Below, in pieces: positions 36,340 through 47,984 of a stretch of DNA of 64,000 nt. The stretch spans positions 17,587,553 to 17,651,552 of the forward strand of contig CM036199.1 of assembly GCA_020631735.1 (NCBI GenBank). Direction: 5' to 3'. The number at the start of each line of letters is the position of its first letter. Positions within the stretch are counted from its first letter, which is position 1. The DNA is from Saccharum officinarum. Lineage: Eukaryota; Streptophyta; Magnoliopsida; Poales; Poaceae. The translations under genes were made by a program, and so were the position numbers. The notes below the pieces were generated by a model. The model was not told the DNA's origin and made no database searches. It saw only the letters and a program-made list of their open reading frames with translations.

Positions 36340-39300
36340 TGTGCCCAACTGGGTACCCCGAAAAACACACACCTCGCTTACACCCCAGGCACAAGCGAGA
36401 CCAACCCGTTCCACTCCTGTCAAGGGTTTTAAGTCCTCGTCCAAACTTGGACTCTAAGCACCCGCACTTGAGGCACGGCCTCAAAAGTGGTGCTTAGACC
36501 TCCACCTATCCCCGCCTCCAATCAGTCGGTCCGAAAAGAGCTAGAGCCCATGACAAGAGAGTAACAAGCCTTCTCGCTCCCATAAGCAAGTATGTGCTCG
36601 GGATAATAAGTCTGTGACTTGACCAGGGTCCATACAACGGAGGATCCTTAATCGACACGGATAGGGGGAAATAGTGCAGCCAAGCTATGCCCCATGGCCG
36701 CAGGACATAACCTGTTACACCCACCAATACCCATACCACATCCCTGTCTGGTCATCATTTTCTTTCCACCATTTCATTTTGAGATTTATGATAATAATAA
36801 TAATCACCTGTTGTGAATAACGATAGATTACCCACGCTACCAATAAACCTAAGCAAAGCACCTATCCGATCCTGCACTAGTAAGACTCATAGGTATATAT
36901 ATATATATATGGGTATCATAAAATTTCTGCAACGTAAATGCACCACATATATACAATGATTATAAAAAAAATACGGGTTATACACCGGGGCTTGCCTTGG
37001 GCAGGTGCAGTGTTAGTGGTGTTAGTCACGGGCGGCTCCTAGAACTCCTCCAGCATAAAGATCTCCTCCTCGTAATCTTCGATGATCTCCTCATAACCGT
37101 CGACGATCATCCTCTTTAGTGTAGTTAGTCTTTGAGAGCTTGTTAGTTTGGTTAATGCGGCTCTTTAGTTAGTCTTTGAGAGCACACTAGCTTACTGAGT
37201 AGTGACCTAGCTTGATGAGTGCCTAGTGATCATAGCTACTAGAATTGTTAGGCAAATGGCTTGCAACCCTTGTAGAGCTAGAATAAAATTGCATTACGCC
37301 GTTTGTTGTACTAATCAATTGCTCTAGTGATTCGTAGAGTTTTTAAATAGGCTATTCACCCCATCTAGCCATATTAGGACCTTTCAAGTGATATCAGAGC
37401 CATGGTCACCATTTGATTGAAGTCTTAACAACCTCGGTGTCAAAAAATGGCTCAAATTGTGTTCAACCATATGGGGGGCAAACCACCATTCTTTGATAGC
37501 ACATGCTATGATTATTGGAAGAGAAAGATAAAGATGTATCTTGATTCAATCAATGACTAAGTGTGGGATGTGACTGAGAGTGACTATGTGATTCTTGATA
37601 CAGACAATCTCACCAACAATGACAAGGCCAATAAGCAATGCAATACAATGGCTCTCAACACCATTTACAATGCCATTGATTCCAAGGTGTTTGAACAAAT
37701 TAAGAATTGTGAGAGAGTTAGTGAGGTGTGGAAGAGATTGGAGGAAGCCTATGAGGGCACACCGGTGGTCAAGAGTACCAAGTTGTACATCCTCAAGGAC
37801 AAGTTCACATGCTTCAAGATAAAGGATGATCGTCGACAGTCATGAACAACACCAGGTTGTTCTCTACATGCATGCGATAATGATGCAACATTTAGTATTT
37901 AGGCAACAACAACTCTTAAAATGCACCACACATGCTAAGCTACAAAGCTAGCTCTAATAACTAAGGTAACAAGCTATCTATCATCTCCATCAAGCAAAAT
38001 ATCAACTCATTTTGCAAGTGCTTCATTTTACGAGCCGATATTATGCTTTTTATTTATATTCGTTTTAATGGCTATTTCGCTAGCAATGAAATGGTCTAAT
38101 CTAATGCTACGAAATTTACAGCAAGCACATGATGATACAACAAAGCTACTGTGAAAATTTCACGATCAAAGCTACTACCAATTTACCACCAAAATTCCTA
38201 CGAATATTATCCTAATAATATTAAGCCTTTCCAATCGATTTAATATATCTTGGCATCATCCTAGAAACATATAAACTAATTATACGTCAGATAGATCATG
38301 AATTTAGGAACTTAACTAAAGTGGTTTCATAATTTTTGGACATCTACATGAATCACTATTAAATATCAAAGTTTAGCTCAGAAAGTCAATTGTAAAATCA
38401 TTGCTTAATTTATTAGAAAAGGAAAACTCATTTCGTTGGCGCGGCCCACAAACATGCAGACGCAGCCCAAATCGCCACAGCGCGCGTGCTCCTGCGGCCC
38501 ACGTGACGCGCAAGACGGCCCACGCAAGGAAACCCGCACGCGCCCAGGTGTTTAAGCAAAAATGCCCCTGCGCTAAAGGCAAATCCACCCGCAGTCCAAA
38601 GCACTATTCCTGAAGGGTTAGGCTATGCAAAAAGGACCCTGCAATCTTCCTCCTTTACCATGGCCAGGTCCCTCGCCACCCCTATGCGCGCCGACGCGCC
38701 GACACGAACACGGGGCCACCGCACCGGCCAACCGGAAGCCCTTCTGACGCGCCTAGGAGACCGACCCTTACCTATAGGACGATGCACAGCTTTGGGCAAT
38801 GGCTGGACGAGCCGAGATGTAGTAAGGCGGCCTCCCCACGATGATGTGCACCCTGTAGCGGTGGCAGCCAAGTTTCGGTGAGCTACCGGCTTATGGAGGT
38901 GGTCGAAACAGCGGGTGAGCACCAGTGACTCACGCCAAACCTACCCGTGGTGGTGGTTCGGCCGAAGATGCTCCGAGCAAGGCTGGCCACGTGGTCCCAA
39001 TTGCTACGGCGGTGCGGTCACGTCAATGGGAGCTAGGAGGCAGTAGGCGTTCTGCGGTGGTGCGCGGGGTGGAGCAGAGGTTGTGGCGAGGCTAGCGGCG
39101 CAACCAATTTGGCTCGAGGTGAACACCTTGGGCTACCGCGGTGATCACGACCGAGCTCAGCCTTAATGGCATGGAGAAGGGACATCTCCAAAATTGGAGT
39201 ACGGTGGGGCAGTGCTCGGGGTGAGGTGGGGTCGATTGGCAAGGCCACAAGACCATGAAGAAAAGGATGCAATGAAATGGACGGTGGTGATCTCTCCCTA

Positions 39301-39900
39301 CCGACGCACAAGGAGTGGCCCCATTGGTCATGGTGGACAGAGGAGAGGGGGTAAACTGAGTCAGTGCTCGGGTCACCTCTACAGGCGGGGTGGGGACGAC
39401 ACGATTGGGATGGCTTGTGTAGGAGCCACGCCAAGACATGCGCGTGCAGCGGTGAAATCGCGTGGCGTGTGCATGCAGCCACTGACCAACCAGCAGTGAC
39501 GCTAGAGCCAGGGCACGGACATGACGCAGGTTGACTGGGTAGCAGCCGCGTCACCGTGCGAGCAAAGGGAGGGCAGTGGCTGCAGCGGTCAGGCCGAAGC
39601 GGCTCAATCGGCCACTCGTGACACCACGAGCAGAGCAGGGCCAGACGTAGCGCGGGATGGCCACAAGCGGTGACCACGCGCGACTAGTGAGCAAACCCGA
39701 AACATGCCGTGCACGAAATTTAGAGCACATGGAAATACTAGCTCGAAGCAAACGGAGCTCGACCACCTAAACCATACTACACGAGGTACATCAGGCTATC
39801 GACAGGAGCTAAAACATGACACCCTTCCTAAACTAGATCTCACTAAAAAAATCAATGAACTTCATGCGGTCATACTATTTTTGGACTTAAACATGACTCT
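36340..39900 (-). mobile_element. Reversed Tekay-like LTR remnant, split by Copia
   Basis: Read on the minus strand the order is again GC-rich (39700-38420), AT-rich (38400-37850) and then a GGCAAGCCCCGG motif (near 36990), parallel to the forward block at 31406-35075. A Copia fragment sits between 37113 and 37845. Dinucleotide TA repeats at 36895-36910. Both-strand open frames at 38623-39677 match nothing and are taken as composition artefacts. Boundaries approximate. Confidence 0.4.
37113..37845 (+). mobile_element. Truncated Copia: LTR end, PBS and gag start
   Basis: An LTR tail ends ACCTTTCA at 37379-37386, followed by GATATCAGAGCC, a near match to the initiator-Met tRNA primer site. A gag-like frame follows from about 37447: KPPFFDSTCYDYWKRKIKM, an in-frame stop at 37558-37560, then KVFEQIKNCERVSEVWKRL and STKLYILKDKFTCFKIKDD. 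This is the N-terminal part of Copia gag. It breaks off at about 37845, so there is no protease, integrase or reverse transcriptase. Confidence 0.75.
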
Positions 39901-39968
39901 AAATCTTAGACTAATTTTGTTGCAAGCTTGATTTCCAAGCTACTAGAAACACCAGGTAGCAATACCAC

Positions 39969-41660
39969 TGTCGACGTGGGACCGATAGGGTTCCCCAGCG
40001 ATATGACTACGAGTCGTGGGCTCTGGCCTGGCCTATGGACTAGAGCAAGGAGAGGTGCAGTATCCGCTACACCGAGTCTAAGTAGAATAGGCCAGACTAG
40101 CCGGATTCCTATGAAAAGTAACTTCTATGTTTAGTTCAGGACACCTTTGGATCCGACTAGGATTGTAACCGCACCGCAGCCTTCTCTATCGATATAAAGA
40201 GAGGGCGTGAGCACCCCTGTAATGGGAGACGACAGAACATAATCAATCCAACACAAAGGCTAACACCGACTAGACGTAAGGCTATTACTCGATCACGATC
40301 GAGGGCCCAAATCAATATAAATCGACTGTCTCTGCACTACAAAGTCTAACTATCAGCTTCATCATCAGAAGAAGACAACTGAATATCGAGCTTCTCGCCG
40401 ATAAAGTTGGCCAAATCTTCAACTTCAGGCTTAGCCTTCTCGATGGACTCCTTATAATCGTCATCTTTGGCTTCCTCCCTAAGTTTTTCTAGAGGGACCA
40501 ATGGAGCAAGAACACGGATATGGGCTAAAACGTTCTTGACACACGTCTGGATCCCATTCTTGACAAGCTCTAGAGGCGCACAGGAATCAACGGGATGAAG
40601 TCACCCTAGGTCCTTCCATCATCTTCAAAAGTCCAAATAAGCTTCATAGTAGTCTTGAAAGATTTCTACAAGGTGGCAAACCGTTGGTCAGATACCGTCA
40701 GCTTCTTGGACAAATCTTCAATAGTTTTCATTCCCTACATAAGATCTCGGTCAGCACCAAGTCTAATCAACTGGGCACAAGTGAGCTCTTCTTTGGCAGG
40801 AGCCTTTACCTCCTCAGCCTATTGTGATTAGATCGGACCGATATATTTATATCTTCAACATCATTCAAGAGCGTCTACTTATCTTTACAGAGGGCTGATC
40901 AAGTCAATAAGAGAAAATCAGACAAATGAGGCACAAAAAATAAGAAAAGAGGGAACAAAGCATAAAAGAACTCAAAATACCGAGGCTTCGGACTATACAA
41001 CAAGACACTTGACGAATCAACAGCACACCGGAGGTATTTTATAGGCCAAAGAGTGGTGCACATAGATCGGTAGCACCAAAGAACAAGCCTGACAAAAGTC
41101 CAGCGAAAAGATAGAAAGCAATAAGAGAGGACACATGCGTGAAGGAACAGTACTCAAGGACAAGCATATCCGAAAGAATATACCAACACTGTACACCTCG
41201 TGACTACAGAGAATTCAATTCAACCGCCAACCACCACCAACCTCGGACATAAAGCCGGTTACCTAAGAAGACAATAAAAACCCTCTATCCGAGTTCTTAA
41301 CGATCAAAAAGAACCCAAAAAGATGCTCGGGTGCAGGGTACATATCCTCAGAGATTTTTAGTTTTTTCAACAATCAAATTCAAGACTTGCAACTTTTTGT
41401 TCAAATAGCAAGAGGCTCGGGGGCTACACTCAGTGAAGTTCAAAAAAGTGCACTTACGCGAAAGACTTCTTCAAGACAGGACCACTTCAAGGCTTACGTC
41501 AAAAGAAACCTGGAACAAGCTTGATTCTTCAGGCAAAGCCGGGAAACAAGGGGGTCTTCAAGTTTAACCATGAAATGCTCGGGGGCTGTCGACGCGGGAC
41601 CACTAGGATTCCCTAGAGATATGACTACGAGTCATGGGCTGGCCTGGTGTAACACCCCGG
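39969..41660 (+). mobile_element. Small LTR retrotransposon running into the gap
   Basis: The left LTR starts TGTCGACGTGGGACCGATAG at 39969 and ends near 40341; it has a TATA-like CGATATAAAGAG at about 40189. The right LTR starts TGTCGACGCGGGACCACTAG at 41587, directly after a polypurine-like GCTCGGGGGC. Only about 1.25 kb lies between, and no gag-pol frame is visible, so it is a non-autonomous or deleted Gypsy-type element. The right LTR is interrupted after GGGCTGGCCTGG by TGTAACACCCCGG, the start of another LTR, and then the gap. Confidence 0.7.
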
Positions 41661-41760
41661 NNNNNNNNNNNNNNNNNNNNNNNNNNNNNNNNNNNNNNNN
41701 NNNNNNNNNNNNNNNNNNNNNNNNNNNNNNNNNNNNNNNNNNNNNNNNNNNNNNNNNNNN
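41661..41760. other. Assembly gap, 100 N
   Basis: Exactly 100 undetermined bases, the usual placeholder for a gap of unknown size. The left edge is inside a fresh LTR start (TGTAACACCCCGG), so a long retrotransposon is probably missing. Confidence 0.95.
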
Positions 41761-42169
41761 TATACTTCCGTTCCACTCCCCAGCTCGGGGCCGATGCTGG
41801 CGGACTTTTCGCCCCCGAAAGGCTGCACGGCGCAGCGCACAGAATCGCTAGCTAGGGGGGAAACGGCGCCGATCTGGTGACCGAGACCACCGCGGGCCCT
41901 CCGTGTCGTCGTTCACCAGTCCTCTTCTGTTCTGCGTTATTATGCTCCGCCCGCCGCGGTCGTTGTTGTTGCGTGCTTAGCCATAGCCGTAGCAGCTCCT
42001 CCGGCACCGACTGACACTGCGCTGCGTCGCAGTGCACCGACCAATCGCAGCCCGCGGTCGTCGCTTCCCCGAGCAGAGCAGCCAAGCCAGCCTCTTGCCT
42101 CTCGAACGTACCAATCGTGTGGTGGAACGCCGCGCGCGGAGATCTCGGACGGGAGCGGGAGCGCATGCA

Positions 42170-44575
42170 ATGGCGGTGCACCACTCGCTCGAGGTGCTCG
42201 ACGGCCGCTGCGACGACGACGGCCACCCGCGCCGGACTGGTAACGCCCTCAACTCGCGCGCCCGCCTTTGAACCTGCTTGCCTCTCCGACGCGTCTCTCT
42301 CAGCCAAGCACCGCGCGGGACGGCGTGTGCGTCGTACGTGCAGGGACGGCGTGGACGTGCGCGGCGCACATCATCACGGCGGTGATCGGCTCCGGGGTGC
42401 TGTCGCTGGCCTGGAGCGTGGCGCAGCTGGGCTGGGTGGTCGGCCCGGCCTGCATGTTCTGCTTCGCGCTCGTCACCTACGTCTCCGCGGCGCTGCTCGC
42501 CGACTGCTACCGGCGCGGCGACCCCGAGAAGGGGCCACGGAACCGCTCCTACCTGGACGCCGTCCGCGTCTACCTCGGTATACTATACCGCTACCGCTAC
42601 ACCATACTATACGTATACCTGTCGCCTCACTACTTGCTGCTAGCTTCTACTAGAACGAAGCACAGCAGCAGCTACAAACGAACTACGAGAGAGAAACTTC
42701 TGAATTGAACTTGCTTCGTGGTGTGGTTTTATGGCCTTGTTACTTCATAATAAGTAAATAACCCGTCTACTGTGTGTGCTGCTCTGTGGCGACATGCTCA
42801 GGCAAGAAGCATACCTGGGCTTGCGGCTCGCTGCAGTTCGTGAGCCTGTACGGCTGCGGCGTCGCCTATACCATCACCACCGCCACTAGCATAAGGTAGC
42901 CGCCGCTGGCCGGTAACAAAATTTCCCCTTTTTTTCTGTCTCAAAACTTCCTTTCTACAGCTCAAGCTGTCCTGCAATCGTGTGCTTCCTTCCCTCTCTT
43001 TTTAGCGAGCAGGGCCCTAACGATGGTTGCTTTTGTTGCCCTTCTGGCGGTTACTTTCGCTGAAAATTTTTGTTCTTAACTACTTGTGCTGTCTTGTGTG
43101 TCCTGTGTCGGGCTGCTCTGCTGTTGGATGTCCATGGCAGGGCGATTCTGAAGGCGAACTGCTACCACGAGCATGGGCACGGCGCGCACTGCGACTACGG
43201 TGGCAGCTACTACATGCTCATCTTCGGCGCCGCCCAGCTCCTGCTCTCCTTCATACCTGACTTCCACGACATGGCGTGGCTCTCCGTCGTCGCCGCGGTC
43301 ATGTCGTTCTCGTACGCCTTCATCGGCTTTGGCCTCGGCCTCGCAACAACCATTGGTATGCACGCACTCTGATTCTTTCACTAGATAATCCAATCTCTCA
43401 CATCGTTTCAGTTGAACACTAGTACTACTTGTATACTACAGGGGAAAAAACCGCTACTTTCGTTTGTTCAATTATCGGAACATAACTCACAAAAGTACAG
43501 CTAAACATTTAGATTTAGTGGCCGGGTTGTATATATGATATGAATGTTGGCAGCCACCAGATAACACGGAATTGTTTGTGTAGCTAACGGGACGATCAAA
43601 GGAAGCATAACAGGTGTTCAGATGAGGACGCCTATGCAGAAGGTTTGGCGCGTCTCCCAGGCCATCGGCGACATTGCCTTCGCGTACCCGTACTCGTTGA
43701 TCCTCCTGGAAATACAGGTACATAACCGCACGGTCATTCTTTCAGAAACGCTGCTAGCGAGGACTTAGTAGTATCATCAGTATCAAGCACAGTAACAAGT
43801 TGTTCCTTTTCACCTCCGCTAATTTAGGACACCCTGAAGTCACCACCGGCCGAGAACAAGACGATGAAGAGGGCATCCATGATCTCGATCCTTGTCACGA
43901 CGTTCTTCTACCTCTGCTGCGGCTGCTTCGGCTACGCCGCCTTCGGGAGCGACGCGCCGGGCAACCTCCTCACCGGCTTCGGCTTCTACGAGCCCTACTG
44001 GCTCATCGACTTCGCCAACGCGTGCATCATCCTCCACCTGCTGGGCGGGTACCAGGTAGTACACTGACATTGACAGCCCTAATTAACATCAGAAACACAA
44101 AATCACAGGTGGACGCATGAGTGACCGAATGAGTGACGGGCGCTGCCGCGCTGTCTGAAATTTAAACCTGCAGGTGTACAGCCAGCCGATCTTCCAGTTC
44201 GCGGACCGGTTCTTCGCGGAGCGGTTCCCGGACAGCGGGTTCGTGAACGACTTCCACACGGTCCGGTTCGCGTGCCTGCCGGCGTTCCGGGTGAACCTGC
44301 TGCGCGTGTGCTTCCGGACGCTGTACGTGGCGTCCACGACGGCGGTGGCCGTGGCGTTCCCTTACTTCAACGAGGTGCTGGCGCTGCTGGGCGCGCTCAA
44401 CTTCTGGCCGCTGGCCATCTACTTCCCCGTGGAGATGTACTTCATCCAGCGGAACGTGCCCCGGTGGTCCGCCCGCTGGGTCGTCCTGCAGACCTTCAGC
44501 GCCGTCTGCCTCCTCGTCAGCGCCTTCGCGCTCGTCGGCTCCATCGAGGGGCTAATCACCCAGAAGCTAGGCTAG
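42170..44575 (+). CDS. Amino acid permease, AAP family
   Basis: Proton-coupled amino acid importer of the plasma membrane (AAAP/AAP family). Exons: 42170-42239, 42344-42577, 42802-42895, 43141-43355, 43584-43717, 43828-44055, 44174-44575; 458 residues, slightly short for AAPs but complete. The start ATGGCGGTGCACC is followed by the family hallmark RRTGTAWTCAAHIITAVIG, then SGVLSLAWSVAQLGW. About ten hydrophobic helices follow, including GCGVAYTITTATSI, MQKVWRVSQAIGDIAFAY and FLYLCCGCFGYAAFG-like segments, ending SIEGLITQKLG. No lesion. Its promoter begins only about 400 bases right of the assembly gap, so upstream control regions may be missing. Specific AAP number not assigned. Confidence 0.93.
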
Positions 44576-45950
44576 GCTAGTCCAGTCCAGTCCAGTAGAA
44601 CACCCTATGTGTTTTGGGTTGCTTTTCTTCTTGATGTAATGGTATAACCGTATAATGCATGGAGGGCAGCAGCAGTAGGATAAAGCGAATGGGAGATTGT
44701 TTATCTCCAAGGGCCGGGGATGATGACGAACAGCAGCAGCATGCACTGGTAGTAGCAGGTCATCGGCAGGATCAGGGAGTGGCAGCGGGATCTATTTATT
44801 TTCAGTGCCTTCCTCCTGCATTGGATTGTAAGATGCACACAGTGTTACCATGGATACATGTCGTATTGATACCGCCGAGTTACCTCAGACGTTCAGAAGA
44901 AGGTTTGGAACCTGTGTCACTGAATGCCGCGTATGTAGTTTCAGTTTCACTTTCAGACTTTCAGGGACTCCTCTGCATGTCTCCTCGCGATTTCCTGGCC
45001 CTCAATTTGCACCTCGTAATTGATTCAGTTTGTGCCACCATGTCCATTTGAATTGAGCATGCATAAGCCGTGGACCAGCACGACTGGTTTTTACTGGAAC
45101 AGTGGGAAAGAACATGATTCAGGGGGGTTCTTGAAGCTGCGTGCCCTTGGCCTCCGTGTTCTTTCTGACGCGGATTGGGAGGATAAAATAGCAGCCTCAT
45201 CTCAAGAGTGAAGAGTATAATCAAAATGCACCGCATAGAAATACCAGAGCATCCTGCTGTCCCTAGAGCACTGTCTCTCTCTCTCTCTCTTTTTTTTTTT
45301 TGAACAAGTAGAGCAGTGCGTCTCACCTCACCTCTTTAGATTGGAGATTTATGGATACAAAGTACTCCTACAACTCTGACAGTAGTATTAAATCTGTAAC
45401 TGTAATCGAAGATTAGCAGTGTGGATGTGTGATTAGTCCCTTGAAGTCCACTGAAAATTCTCCATTCCAATTGCCACTGCCAATTTGACAACGGGAGCAG
45501 AATGAGCTGACCGTCTGCTTTGACTGACGGAGGCGACGAACTGAAGAACCACGCACGCATAACGCATCTGGCACGGGCGCACGGGCAGGCTGTGGACTGC
45601 ACTGCCATCGTAAAGTACACGTCCGTCACCCCGTCGACGCGCCACGCCACGCCACGCGCGGCGTCGATTAGCGCCGGGAGTCGACGCATGAGACGCAAAC
45701 GCGCCGGGCGCCCGTCGAGGGGGAGGAAAGCGCCTTTGGTTGGACCGGGGGTTGACCCGGCGCTGTGCGGGTGGGCAACCTGTCCCTGCTCCCCGGGGGC
45801 GGTCACGCGTTGCGCGGGCGTTGAATTCTTTATGCCGCTCATGCCTCCTTCGCCCGTGCGCGCCGCGCCCGCGCTTCCCGTGCGCCGGGCGCACGCCGCC
45901 GGCATCAGCAGCAGGAGCCATCAGGAGCCGAAGCTCGCACGAGCGGGTGC
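44576..45950. other. AAP 3' flank and MYB80 upstream region
   Basis: Contains the AAP 3' untranslated region (TTGATGTAATGG near 44630) and then the MYB80 promoter, which becomes very GC-rich from about 45540. A CT dinucleotide tract with poly-T lies at 45270-45300. Open frames on both strands in the GC-rich part match nothing. Confidence 0.5.
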
Positions 45951-45958
45951 GCCCGCGC

Positions 45959-45968
45959 GCCTATTTAT
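45959..45968 (+). promoter_or_regulatory. MYB80 TATA box
   Basis: GCCTATTTATGAG stands alone in GC-rich DNA about 160 bases ahead of the MYB80 start, a normal distance for a TATA element plus a leader of about 130 bases. Confidence 0.6.
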
Positions 45969-46124
45969 GAGCCCGGGCGCGCAATGTGAGCGCCGCACTA
46001 GGGCACTGCCTGCTCACTCCGCGGAGCCGTGGCCTGGCGTCGCAGCAGGGGGCGTGCCACTCTTCCGAGACGGCAGGCGCGTGCGAGAAATATCAGAGCC
46101 GGAGCGGCGAGGCAGAGCGCGAGG

Positions 46125-47393
46125 ATGGGGCGGATCCCGTGCTGCGAGAAGGACAGCGTCAAGCGCGGGCAGTGGACGCCCGAGGAGGACAACAAGCTGC
46201 TCTCCTACATCACCCAGTACGGCACGCGCAACTGGCGCCTCATCCCCAAGAATGCCGGTACGTCGTAGCGAGCGTCCAATGTCCGCGTGTAGTTCCTCTG
46301 AATTGTGATCGAGTTCGAGTGATGGGATGGCAGGATTGCAGCGGTGCGGGAAGAGCTGCCGGCTCCGGTGGACCAACTACCTGCGGCCCGACCTCAAGCA
46401 TGGCGAGTTCACGGACGCCGAGGAGCAGATCATCATCAAGCTGCACTCCGTCGTCGGCAACAGGTGGCTGTCGTCCTCCCGCTCCCCTCTCGTGCTTGTT
46501 CGGATGGGCACTAGAGCGTGTATGTCGCGATGCGCTGACTACCAGCAATGTGCAACGAACGCGCGCGTGCAGGTGGTCGGTGATCGCGGCGCAGCTGCCG
46601 GGCGGACGGACAACGACGTCAAGAACCACTGGAACACCAAGCTGAAGAAGAAGCTGTCCGGGATGGGCATCGACCCCGTCACGCACAAGTCCTTCTCGCA
46701 CCTCATGGCCGAGATCGCCACCACGCTGGCGCCGCCGCAGGTGGCCCACCTCGCCGAGGCCGCGCTGGGGTGCTTCAAGGACGAGATGCTCCACCTCCTC
46801 ACCAAGAAGCGGCCCACCGACTTCCCCTCGCCCGCGGTGCCCCCGACATGGCGATCGCGGGCGGCTCCGGCGCGGGCGCAGCGCCCTGCGGCTTCCCGGC
46901 GCCGCCCCAGACCGACGACACCATCGAGCGCATCAAGCTGGGCCTGTCCCGCGCCATCATGAGCGAGCCCGGCGCGCCCCCCGGCAAGCAGCAGCAGCAG
47001 CCCTGGGCGCCGGCCGACATGACAGAGGGGCTGGCGGGGATGTACGCCACGTACAACCCCGCCGCGCACGGGCAGGAGGAGTTCCAGTACGACAACGGGA
47101 CGGTGCCGGAGTACGTCCTCGGAGGAGGCGCCGGCGCCGGCGACGCGGACCAGGGCACATCGATGTGGAGCCACCAGAGCATGTACAGCGGGAGTTCCGG
47201 CACCGAGGCCGCGCCCAGGCCGGCGGCGGTGCTGCCGGAGAAAGGCAATGACAGCGTCGGGAGCGGCGGAGGCGACGAGGAGGCGGACGACGTCAAGGAC
47301 GGCGGGAAGGGCGGCTCTGACATGTCCGGCCTGTTTGGCTCCGACTGTGTACTCTGGGACTTGCCCGACGAGCTAACCAATCACATGGTGTGA
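46125..47393 (+). CDS. MYB80: MYB80 R2R3-MYB factor, two frameshifts
   Basis: R2R3 transcription factor controlling tapetum breakdown and pollen development. Exons: 46125-46257, 46334-46463, 46573-47393, with introns at the classical R2 and R3 positions. The start [20 protein letters not shown], the following [11 protein letters not shown], the segment [17 protein letters not shown] and the end [14 protein letters not shown] identify the MYB80 (formerly AtMYB103) group. The frame breaks twice: after LPG in the R3 helix (46601-46605, one base missing where an Arg codon is expected) and in a run of five C at 46840-46844 (one base missing). The tail continues in a third frame. As read, the protein would stop soon after AAQLPG. 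Either this is a pseudogene allele or the bases were lost in sequencing; all other genes in the window are intact. Confidence 0.9.
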
Positions 47394-47984
47394 CCAGTAC
47401 AGTTCGTGCGAAATCACCAGGATCAAAGAGCGTTTCATCAAGGAGTATATAAACTAAAAAAGAAGCACCAGAACAAAATATTGCCAAAAGGTTTTATACA
47501 CTCGAATAAGGAATATGGAAACCATGTATATATTTTTGCCATTTGATAAGGAGAATGTGCATATAGAACCGAGGAGACCATGCAATTTTAGTTTGGACTC
47601 CTCTGTTTCAGGGGCAAGTGCTCAGAGTAACGACAGTAACAGTGCAAAACCTCAAATTGTTTTGTCCAATTCAACTCGAGTTGTCTAATTATGTCACTAC
47701 AAAGAAAATTTCCCCTTCCTTGGTTTTTAATCCTTCTTTATGGGAAATTGTTTCATCTGAAAAATTCAGAGTACTCCGTATGATTCTGTGGATTACAGAG
47801 AGAGTTCTTCAGAAGGAATCCCGCCTTCTTTCTTTCCTGCCTCTGATCGGACGGTCATGACGAGCCCGTGTGGGGTTGATATCATCCGACGGTTACAGAG
47901 AGCGCACCCCAAGTTCACCTTCCTTTTCCTGGTCCTGGAAATCTTCCAGAGAATCCCGCTCCACGGTTTCGTCTTTCCTGTTCC
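47394..47984 (+). other. MYB80 3' flank and FAX promoter
   Basis: A stretch of 591 bases with no further exon. An open frame at 47788-48093 overlaps the FAX first exon in another frame and is spurious. Confidence 0.5.

Noticed and set aside
38623..39677. Minus-strand frames, up to 214 residues
   Set aside because: They lie in the GC-rich part of a reversed LTR remnant, with similar open frames on the other strand.
44659..45051. 130-residue frame after AAP
   Set aside because: It lies in the AAP 3' flank, has a Gln run and no recognisable domain.
46539..47380. Minus-strand frames of 193-211 residues over MYB80
   Set aside because: They are mirror frames of the GC-rich last exon; the plus strand shows the conserved MYB80 protein.
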